NCBI GenBank assembly: GCA_022818135.1 | Contig: JAFMSR010000018.1 | Span: 39,487,951-39,551,950 of the forward strand | Source of the DNA: Saxidomus purpurata | Lineage: Eukaryota > Mollusca > Bivalvia > Venerida > Veneridae | Direction: 5' to 3' | DNA length: 64,000 nt | In this document: piece by piece, positions 49,620-60,400 of the stretch | Layout of the letters: each line of letters begins with the position of its first letter | Numbering within the stretch: the stretch's first letter is position 1 | The notes under the pieces: generated by a model | What the model was told of the DNA's origin: nothing | What the model saw: only the letters and a program-made list of their open reading frames with translations | Database searches by the model: none | Program-made: the position numbers and the translations under genes

Positions 49620-50400
49620 AGCTTGCATGGAACTATTTAGAGGCCCCCCAATTTTGTTAAATCTGGCCTTTAAACGAGTTCAGGGTGGATGTTATAACCG
49701 TATTATTAGGCAGATTATTCCAGGCATCTACAATTAACTCAGTGGTTGGGGGAAAAAAAGTTGTCCTAGTCCTGTTATTGCAGATTTTCTATTTCCTATG
49801 TGCATATGCTTACATTCTTTTCGTATTAAATGTCATTTGCCACTTAGGGGCCTACTATCCCACTCGCAAGCATCCATAATTGTTTTCTGCAGGTTAGTCT
49901 CACTGCTGTTTCCCCATGAAATATTGCCGTATGGTTTTGTGTCATCCGCAAAGTTTTATTGAGCTTTGCAGTCTCATGTAGGTCATTGCAAAATATATAA
50001 AAAGGACAGGACCTCTGATTTATCCCACTTTTAACCATTTCTCAACCACTATACAGTGGCCATTTAAAAAGACTCCGTTTACGATTTGTTAAGAAGTCAT
50101 TGAGCCAGTTAAATTACCTGACCTCTGGTTCCATAACCCCATTTTTTCGATAGTCTCTGATTCGGGACTTTATCATAGATTGACCCAAAATCTAAATAAA
50201 TTATATCTATGTCTTGTTCTTTATCTATTGCCTCAGTCAATTCCTCCATAACTTCAAGGCAATTGTGTAATACAGGAGTAACCCTGCCGGAATCCATGCT
50301 GATTGGTAGAGATTGATCGCTGCCCTTCTAGATGTTTTACAATTTCATCTCTAACTACATGTTCTTGTATTCTACAACAAATGGATTGTTACACATGTAA
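49620..50400 (-). mobile_element. Decayed non-LTR retrotransposon, reverse transcriptase fragment
   Basis: Minus-strand pieces, in order with shifts between them: VRDEIVKHLEGQRSISTNQH then GFRQGYSCITQL; CLEVMEELTEAIDKEQDIDI then IYLDF; EMVKSGINQRS with FCNDL; and a C-terminal DAWNNLPNNTVITSTLNSF. These correspond to RT landmarks (HGFRxGRSC, YLDFxKAFD, SGIPQGSVLGP, then the end-of-ORF2 WNxLP motif) of a Jockey/CR1-like LINE. The FADD block is out of frame and the first catalytic Asp context is mutated (DFGSIYDKV). A dead, 3'-biased fragment. Confidence 0.82.
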
Positions 50401-50618
50401 AATATTCATGTTTTTTGTGTGTGTAAATTTTGAAATGTCAAAGAAATTTCTCCAACACACTTAAAACTTTCTATAAACTAAATTTTCTGGTCGTGATTCC
50501 GGCTCGAACATGATTTCCTGATGGCATGAAAAGTTTGACACATGTTAAAAGATCTAACTTGAAGAGCAAACACACACGAACTAAGAATCACAGACAGGAC
50601 AATGCCACCACACTTAAG

Positions 50619-50690
50619 TGGGCCTCGATAGTTCAGTGGTTAGTGCGTTCGAGAGGTTTGTCCTTGGTCAAAAGTTCACTCAGCTGTAAA
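50619..50690 (+). mobile_element. tRNA-derived SINE fragment
   Basis: GGGCCTCGATAGTTCAGTGG and TTAGTGCG give a clear A box. The B box is decayed (AAAAGTTCACTC). Confidence 0.5.
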
Positions 50691-51634
50691 AAGATAACAG
50701 CGATTAAATCCTCGCTAGCGTGATAACATCTGAATGAGCGAGTGTCTGAGAGCGTTTCAATAAACTACGGAAGGTTTCTAATAAATTCGTTCATATTATA
50801 CTACATGACTCAACTTTAGCGGACGAGGATATTTCACAAATGTAGGTCCTGCAGAGTGTATTGGTGAGATAATAATTTCACATAACTTTAGTTATATTTT
50901 CAAAGTTATTAACGATATATAGATCAGACATGAAAGCACGACACAGAAACCGGGTCTTTGTTCGGGTATGCTGAGTCGGTGTGGATAATACTGATTGGTG
51001 CACAGCAAATAATGGGTTTGGTATGTTTTGATTGTCAACATGTGCGAGTTTTGTTTTGAAGCCTTTCCAAAAATACTTTCCAAATTAAATTATCTTAGAA
51101 CGAAATTTGCGTACATCAATTGTTCTGGAGAAGACAAGTATCCGTAACCTGCATTGATGTGACATTGAAATCGCATGTTATATGCATTAACACGTACAAA
51201 ACCACTACCTTATTTATGTCTGTCTGCAGAGTTCTTAAATTATAATACGTTTTCTTAACAATTCTTATTGACTTATTCTAAATCTGTCAACGGAGTAAAG
51301 GCATTTATGAAACCATTTTAGGAATTGAAACTGATGTGACAGCAAGAAGACACACATTTACTAGTACACATAGCGTATAAGACAATGAGGAGAATGACAA
51401 AAGATAACGCATTCAACACTATGCGAAAATTCCATGATAGCCACATTGACACGCTTTGGGTAAGTTACGTCGTCAAATTATGGTATGTGATCTCACTTTG
51501 TTTAAAGAATCAGTGCCATGAGTGCATGACATCCCAGATGTACAGGTATAGTTTGTTTTTACTCTACATACTAGTCAGCAGATAATAATACTGGAATATG
51601 GTGTTTAAAGTGCCAAACTGTCACAAAATACGCC

Positions 51635-52110
51635 TGTCAAAGGTCAACTTTAAATTGTTCAAAATTTGGCAATTTAAGGGCAACAACTCCGGACTGACTC
51701 GGGCGATTTAGCTGGTTAGTGAACTTGGCCGATATTTTAATGAAGACTCGTTTGATATTGTTTATTGAGTTAGAGACCGGACAAGTCAAAAGGTGTCCGA
51801 TTTTACCAATTAAAGGGCAATATCTCCGGATCAACGGGGCGATTTGGCTGGTTATGGAACTTTGACGAGATATCATGCCTACAAACATTTTGACCAAGTT
51901 TGGTGAAGGTCGAAAATTATTTGACTTGAAAGTGGACAGCGCTAATTTTATCAATTTTGGATAATTAAAGGGCCATAATCCAGACGTGCCTGTGGAGATT
52001 TTGCTGGCTATCGAACTTGGCCAAGATATTATGCCCAAAAACATTTTGACTAAGTTTGGGGAAGATCGGATGAAAACTGTTCGACTTTAAAGAGCGGACA
52101 ATGTTTGTGA
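51635..52110. repeat. ~145-bp tandem repeat, three diverged units
   Basis: Units share AATTAAAGGGC, ATCTCCGGA or equivalent, GCGATTTGGCTGGTTA, GAACTTGGCC/GAACTTTGAC, GATATTATGCC and CATTTTGACCAAGTTTGG. The minus-strand 135-codon frame across it is a product of the repeat period, not a supported gene. Confidence 0.82.
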
Positions 52111-52859
52111 GCGCCGCTGCCGCATGTATTTCCATATGTTCAGTCAGTGGAAGGGCGTATATGAAGGCTAATCTTTAAAGAACTTTGTCAGAATTGTGAT
52201 ATAGGTCAATAGAAAGATTGTATTGTACACTGTCCAGTGATAGTTCACAAGCAGAATTTGGCTGACCAACATCTAGATTTTGGAAAAGGAAGGTCATAAT
52301 TATGTAGATCTGTTTTTGTATAGAAAAAAAATGTAACAGATTTTACTGCTATGTCCAGTGTTCAGCCATATCTAGTTTGAAGTGATCTCCCAGCAGGAAA
52401 TTAAGTAGCTTCAGAAGCTTACCATTCCTGAAGTGTGAGGCTTTGGACGATAGAGATACGACTTGATACATGTAGATTTGTTTTGTACAAGGTACATTTG
52501 TGTACACATAATATATCAAAGGAGGGTATTAGCAAACTATGAGATAATGATTAAGTTAGTAACAGACCATGGCATTTCCCTCTGCCTCATCAGCGTCATT
52601 TTATGGTTAGCAAACCAGCAAAGTCGAAGCCCAAAACTCTGAATTTAAAATGTAAAATTTTGTGACTTGGGGAGATACATTTAGAAGTATACACAGAGCA
52701 AACTTCTTTGACAGACTGAAGACTTTTTCTTCCTAGGGTGTGGGGGTAATGTCTACTTCAACAGTTTTTTACCCATTTTACCTTTCCTGGGAAGGACAGT
52801 TACTGGGCTTCTGTCCTCTGTTAGTAAGAAACTGCTAAGTTTCTCATATAAAGAGTTTA

Positions 52860-52930
52860 AGGTCCACAGCAGGACTCAAACATTGGACTATAAGTGAGAG
52901 ATGTTTGACCCTAACCACTCAACCATGGAT
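52860..52930 (-). mobile_element. tRNA-derived SINE head
   Basis: On the minus strand, TGGTTGAGTGGTTAG (52925-52911) is an A box and GTTTGAGTCCTGC (52881-52869) a B box, spaced as in a tRNA. Acceptor stem not paired. Confidence 0.55.
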
Positions 52931-52934
52931 GTGA

Positions 52935-54317
52935 GTAACTGATGAAATCTCTACGGAATAAACAACACTGGGTCACAAGACAGGGGTTCATAAAAACATG
53001 TCGCAAATGTGGAGATAAACAAATATTTTATCTAAATTTATTTACTATACTTTAATTTCAATTAACTTACCCTTTCACATGAGTATATAACACAGCATAC
53101 AGTAAACAAAATACACAGATACAGTATTGTTGTTTATGATAAATTCAACAACTGAAATATGCAGTTTCTACATATTTATTTGTAACTAATTGGAGTTGAG
53201 TATTTTATTAAAATAAAAGACAAACTAACAAATGACAGAATGGTTTTGGCTTGGTCAGGTAAACAGCCATGTAAAAAATAAGAAGCAGTCTATATAAAAA
53301 AGATCTACTACCTTACTTCAAACAAGCCTTTATAAAGGATTATTGTCTGAACTGATGCACAGTTCCTATTAGACCTTGGCATTGCCCTTTCATTTAGATA
53401 TAGCTTACACTGTCTGCTAGATTTAGAATGCATTTCCCTATGTATGGATTAAAGCTATTAAATTTATTACAACAGAAAAGATGTTGTCAGTAAAATTCAA
53501 GTTTTTAAAGGAAAAGCAATTAAATTGTGATTTAATTCCAAAAGTAAAGGCAGATGGAAGTTGTAGATATCTCTGCTGGGAAATGAAGTGACAGTGTTTG
53601 GCAAAAAATGATACAGAAATCCGTTACAAAACCAGTGACCTGGTTTGACTGGAAAGTTGTGTTGCAGACAGGAACTACATGGCCGAGGATGTAAACAGCA
53701 AAATCTTCCGAGATTTAATTAGAAGTAACACTAGATACTAATGCATGAAACATGTTTCTCAAGCACCGCACTACATAATGCCATCCTCTATTGTTACAAC
53801 AAGTTGTATGATGATCTGATCATGAACTGAGCTTGTCACAAAAGAACAACTGGATGAGAGTTAAGATAGAGAAGAAAAATGCATCAAGTGGACACATCAA
53901 TGTGATTTTCTTGTAGATAAGGTAAACAGCACTAACTCAAAGAAAAATGGTTCCATATTTAACTATTACAAAATCGGTTTCAAATGCAGTTTCCGAAACT
54001 TAAAACTTATAGTTTGGCAGAAAGGAACATCAAATTTAAACAACTATGCAGACTGATATATCGTTTTGAGAAATCAATTCAACATGCCATTTAAGCCATA
54101 AAGTCAGTGTCAGAGTGCAGTTTTTGCAGTCTGTAATGAGCTGTAAGGACCTTCACATGCTATAGTTGTGAAAATGTTGATTTACTAGCAAATCCATTAT
54201 CACAGAATATACACACAGCTTCTCATGCTTAGATTGTATATAATAATAACAATGTACTGTCTTTAATTGCAAATTTAAAATGAAGTTGGTCTATCACAGA
54301 AAATAGGAACTTTCCAG
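52935..54317. other. 3' flank of the LAS2-like gene, no gene recognised
   Basis: A+T-rich; probably contains the LAS2-like 3' untranslated region. AATAAA signals for the minus strand occur near 53.0 and 53.2 kb as well as 54323-54318. No open frame of note. Confidence 0.45.
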
Positions 54318-54324
54318 TTTATTT

Positions 54325-54433
54325 TTAGTCCTCCATATGAGAACAAAGGGGTGTAACTCTACCAGATCCTGGCTGACCCTCTCCTGATTGTTGGTTAACC
54401 AAATTCTTAAGACGATCTAAATGCACAAGGGCT
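54325..54433 (-). CDS. LAS2: LAS2-like terminal coding exon
   Basis: 109 bp, acceptor tgtttcag. Encodes ALVHLDRLKNLVNQQSGEG, then RVTPLCSHMED and TAA at 54327-54325. An AATAAA on this strand (54323-54318) begins two bases after the stop, too close to be the sole cleavage signal. Other AATAAA-like sites occur further down, near 53.2 and 53.0 kb. Confidence 0.83.
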
Positions 54434-57400
54434 CTGAAACAAAAACAAAACACTTCAGATGAAAAATTACTATAAAACACAAAACACACATAAAAGGCTT
54501 CAAACTACAACAGCAAATTCTATCAAAACGGATATGAAGAAGAAAAAGAAACAGGTTATTTGCATTCATAACATGTAATCTGAACATTAAAAACTAAATT
54601 TGGGGTCTTAGTCAATTCACCAGGGGACAAATCCCATGGTCGGCCAGAAATATAAACATTATTTTTTTTTCTTTTTCAAATCACTATTTCCCCCAATTGT
54701 TAGTACATCAATGTCATAATGCATACTTTTCTAGAGATTGTCCTCCTGGTTCACCATGGAAATCATATCCTTTCAATGATGGAATATCACCAGGAGCTTT
54801 TCCTGTCTTGGGGTCTGCCTTGTCAGCAGGAACTTGAATACCCAAGCTAGCCGCTTCTGCTTTCAGCTTGTGTACCTGAAATGTGTACCACTACTAACAT
54901 AGAACAGTGATAGAAATCTTCATATAGATATTTCTCATTTAAAAATGTTTCTGTCTGAAAATAGATAGAAGAACAAACACACATACTGACAAAAAGACAG
55001 AGATTCTATGAAACCTTAGCATTACCGTACCTCAAATGTACTTCTTTTTAACACAGCTACATAGGCAGTATTAGACACACATAAAATTCTTCAAGTGGCG
55101 GTCACTTACCCTCTCTGACAGTTTGGTTCTTGAACCTTCATCTTCACTATCAGTATGTACAGCCTCCTGTTGTAACTTGAATATCATGTTCTTTAATGCT
55201 TCCAAACTTCCTGGTTGAGAGCCACCCGAGTAATTCTGCTGAAAATGAAAATTAATGACATATTACTTATTAATAAATACTAAAACTGTTACCCAAACTA
55301 CTTTATATAAATACAGAAAATAAAGGGTCAACAGCGATTTATATTACTGCATTTATTCTGAATATTAATAGATATCATTGTGTCAACATTCCTTTCTTAA
55401 GTTAACCCTAAGTTGTCCCTGATAAATGAAATTAATTATCTATATGGCAATCTGACATTCTGTGTCAACCACTGGCCAAAGTATACACTTGCACAAAATA
55501 TGCAACGGTATATTGACAAAATCAAACATCTGAGGTTGTAAAGAAAACTGCATCTCTTTTTAGAATGTATTTCAGAAATCTAATCAAACTGGGTAATGTC
55601 ACATACAAACACCATGTGCATGCACAACTTCACATTCTGGGTAATTTAATGTTTTGTCATGTTTGACTAGACTGAAGCTCAAATACTTTCAAGTTATGTA
55701 TGACACAAAATTCAAATAGACAAACAGATCGATAAACAAGAACAAATCTATATGCCTTAAACCATTCAGTAGTTGAAGAATAAAAATAACAATAAATTAA
55801 ATGCACACTTTTTCAAATGAGGTAGTCTCAGAATCACCAAAGTTGTTTGGGAGTTGGGAGTTGGTTTTGACCAATACAGCTCCTTCAGCTACATAATAAA
55901 TTGAATTATTAAAAATATATTTGTATTGAAAAGAAGGAAAAAGCTAAAATCTTCACTGACTCTATGGTCTGTGAGATATTCTAATAATCTCTTAACATTT
56001 ACCCTCCTTTGGACAAGTGATTCTGCCCTTTCTACCAGTACAGATCATGATCAGCTTTCACATTTCTGCCATCTGATCATGATCTGCACTGTTCGCTATT
56101 TGGTGCATAAATTTTCAATGAGTACCCATTTAAATTACCACTAAACCGTCTAAATTGAAAGATGGACAAGTTTATTTTAGAATGTTAACTGGATGATGGT
56201 TAACTTGGTTACACAACACTCACTCACCTGATCATCTCTAGAACCTTTGGCATTCTTTGAAACAGAAACAGGAGCTTTGCTGCAATAAAAATGGAATAAA
56301 AATATCTTAGGCTTATTTTGTGAAAACAATAGTGATGTTTTGATTTTAGAAAAATATGTTATCAACTGTAAAAGTCACAAGGAAATCATCAAACTTGCTA
56401 AAATAGCAAACAAACAATGATTATATAGAATCTAGTCGTCGCTTACAAATTCAAACTTGTGAATAATTAGAAAATCCCGAAATAAACAACTCAAGGATAT
56501 AAAGACTTTTACAGTTACTGTATAAGAATACTAAAATTAATACCTTAATATATGTACTTGATATTCTAAAAAACTTAGGTTTTGCCAAAACAAGCCTAAC
56601 TTCATGCCACTAATACTTATTGTGATTACATTACTGGTACTGTTTGTGGGCTTGAAATCTATACATACTATGACACCATTTTCTCCCATGGTCTGTCTCC
56701 TTCCAGTACAATATCAGTATCAGGTGTGGGGGGTCGACGTAGTTTTCCTGGGCTGCCAGCTCCAGTAATAGTGCTGTCATTATCTCCTGAAAACCAAACA
56801 CTGCTTCATCACTTGCAAAACTACAATATTATACCAAATTTACAGATGACTATACCATGGAATCTACATTTTTAGTAAAAAATAATTCAACAAAGTGTAA
56901 GAAAGTTACTACTTTAACATAGTGACCTAATTTTTATCTGTATTGAACTACATGTACATAGTGTAACACTCTGAGTAAAACCTAGCTGACATTAGGAAAA
57001 TAAAAATCATTGACACGGTATACTAGTAAATATTTCACAAGAAATAACTTAATAATTTCTGTGAGCAGTGATTCATGATGATGCTGATGATTATAATGAT
57101 GCAACAAACCTGGTTTGATGGGGGAGGCTCCAGTAATATCACCCTTCCCAGGGGGCGCTATTCCAGCTATCAATGCTGCCGTGTCTAAACTTGAACAGCG
57201 TGGAACATCCTCACCAGAGTATGGATTACTTCCCTTAGACGGAGAATCAATGTTAATATCAGACTGCATCCGTTCATGGTAGCGGTGCAGCGCAGCATCA
57301 GTTTTGGACTTAAGATGGCTTAGTTTATCTGACAGATTTGGTGACCCTGGCCTTTTCTGATTCGGAGTATTACTAGTTTTTAATTTTGAGGTGTCCCCAA

Positions 57401-60400
57401 CCAGGTCCTTGAATGTCAGGCCTGGAGGTGGAAGAGTATCATTTGCATCACTGTTATAAGAATTATTCTGAGTATTGATAATAGGAAGAGGTCTTAATAG
57501 GTCCTGTAATCCTAGTGGCTTTGTGGGTGCTGAAATAACACTTGTAATATCTGAGTTGTCAATGTCATTAATCCAACTTGGTGGAGGCTTCGCAACTGTG
57601 AAATCACGTCTCTTCCAGTCTGAGTCCGATACGTCGGAGATATTCATTGTGTCTACCCAACTAGGAGCTTTAGTAGCAGAGGTATTAAACTCTGTATAGT
57701 AATCTGGAATCGGCTTGTCCCGCAGTCCAGACTCGAACATTTTCCTTTCTCTTTTTAGTATTGAAGGTGACACAGATCGGCTCCTCTCTCGGAGTGTCTT
57801 TGTATGTGACCGTGACAGACGAGATGTATTCGGGGACTCTCCAAGTAAAAGTGAAACATCGTCATCGTATGTACCAACTTCTCGTCTTGTTGGACTGGAT
57901 GGTAAATCATCATCTTGGAATGTTACATGCTGAGGTGCTCTTTCTACAAACAGTGAACAAATTATACTCTTTATAAGTTTTTGCTCTGTTTCACATATCA
58001 AAGATTTGGTTAAAAGCATCATTTCCCTAAAGGTGGAATGTTCAGTTAAACAAGGAGAAAAGAGTTCTGGAGGAAAACAAAATGTTACAATTTCGATCAA
58101 TAAGCATAAGGGGCCAAGTTGTATCTAATTTCACTCATCTTAGCATTAGGTAACTTTGATCTACTTGCTATAGATTTTAATGTTACGACTTCTGATAACC
58201 AGAAATGCTTTACCATTTGGTTGAGCTGTGAAGCTTTGCTGTGGTTTATCAGCCAATAATCCCATCATATCATGTGCAATCTGTATACTACTAAGCGTCT
58301 TTGACCTTCGATTTCTTGGTCTCTTGTAACCATACACATGCTTGCTCTTCCATGCCGGCAAGGTGCTGGTACCCCCCTCACCTGCTCCCTGGTACCCCTC
58401 CACTGGATTCATAGAAACTAGATCATCTGTAGCGATGGTACCAATATCACTTGGAACACTTGCTTTGTTTGGAAAGTCATCTGTATTAATCTGTCGTATC
58501 AGATCCTGCGATTTGTTCAGTGCCTCTTCAACTGTGTAATAATTATTAGACGTGTAAAAGACAGGTTTTTGTTCAAAATATCTCGTTTAGTTGAACTATG
58601 TTCTCAGGTGAGCTCAAAACTGTTTACATTTCAAATTACATTAAAAAATTATACATTATATTATTATTATTATACAGTATAATTATCGGTTTAGAAAATG
58701 ATGAAGTTTCAAAATCAGTTGCTCCTTGAGGAAAATATGGACTGTAAGTAATTTAGTCTACTACCAAAATGAAAACTTATACTACAGTGACCAGTGAACA
58801 ATGACGTAAGCTGTGAAGCTGTCATCATAATAATACAACATACAGCTTAAATGTACATGTTCATTTCTCAAACATGTATATATGTCTGCATAGAGCAGTG
58901 AGAAGTTGTCATAAAACCTGCATAAAGCAGTGAAAAATTGTCATAAAACTTGTCTTTAAAATATTTAAACACAAGCTTTAAAATATTCAGTTGTAAATCA
59001 AATCAGGTATATGACAGTTTTCAATAAAGATAACCAAATAATTTATTCACCTGTTACAGGGCTGTACATTATCTAGTTTCAAACAAAATAAATAATAATA
59101 AATCCTGGGATCATTTTACTAAGCTCAATCAAAATATAAAAAATTCAGCTTAATCCTGACATTGCTTGATTTTTTGCTAAGTAATCCACAAAGACTTGTC
59201 TGATTAGATGCTTGACAAATGTGCACATTGTATAGAGGACAAATTGATTTTTTTCTTTTCACTAAATCAATAAAAATAAAAATTTCATTTACTTTTAAAA
59301 CAGTAGGGCATTACATAGACCACTGAAAATTTACTGACTAAATAGTGAAAAGTGCAGATCATGATCAGACAGAATAGATGTTCACACTGGTCAAGATCTT
59401 CACTGGCAGCAAAAGCTAAATTTATCACTTGCAGCCAGCATTGTAAGAATTTATAAAAATGTAATTTTATGGATAACTACAACATGTACCTCTCTCATGT
59501 CAAAAACATAACCATGTCCATGAGTTATACAAATGGAATAAGAAATATGCAAGAGGACTGACGGGTTGTACCGATAATACACCTTGAACAACTTTGGTGC
59601 ATGGATCCAAAAGGCACAAATACATTAACAGGAGAACTGAACAGTGGATAAAAAGTGTCACATTTATAAAGTATGTGTTACAGTAATAAAATTTCTATAA
59701 AATGTACACATAGAATCAATTTATTACTAGTAATATATCATAATATATTAATATGAAGTTGAAATCATCTGATGTGGGCTTTGTTGGCTTAAAGGTATAT
59801 TGCACAAATATGTGCTTGTGTGAATTTAGTTCATACTGAGTATTTCATTAAGTGCAGTACAATTACAGAGAAGAAAGTGATAAATAAATGAGCCCCGCTA
59901 TGAGAAAACCAACTTATTTAAGTGGGTTGTTCCTGTAAATACTGACCACTGTTTATCACTACTAAGGATATGCCAATACCCTTAATTTTAACAAAGGTTA
60001 AGTGAGATGAGTTTCAGCAAAAAGACCCTGACTTAACTGTTTATACTTTATGCTAAATGCAAAGCCTTAAAGTTGGATTTCACATAGCATGACTCAAAAT
60101 TGTGCTACTGCCCAAAAATCAGACTTACCACGAGCTTTCTGCTTACGGTAATAATTTTTCTTTGCTACAAAGAATCAATAAACAAGAACTATGAAAATAA
60201 GCAGACATACAAATTTTAAAACAGTTTGCAGAATTCAGCAAAAGTTACTAACTACTCAATACCCATGTCCTATGTCCTAAGTTTGAATCCTATAAATTGA
60301 CACAATTCTGATTATCGATTATTACAAAAACTAATAAAATAATTATATTCCTACCATTCTGAATTACATTTTGCATGACTAATTCTTGTTGTTCTTTAAA

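Noticed and set aside
51637..52044. 135-codon minus-strand open frame
   Set aside because: It spans a ~145-bp tandem repeat, and its repeated residues (NNFRPSPNLVKM-like units) follow the repeat period; no start context or family match.
56669..56786. Using the gtgtca donor at 56676 for LAS2-like exon 5
   Set aside because: The following exon then reads into a stop; the gtatgt donor eight bases further gives an open, family-like join (MVSYKAPVSV).
57715..57976. Plus-strand 71-74 codon frames opposite the large LAS2-like exon
   Set aside because: Antisense shadows of a long real exon.
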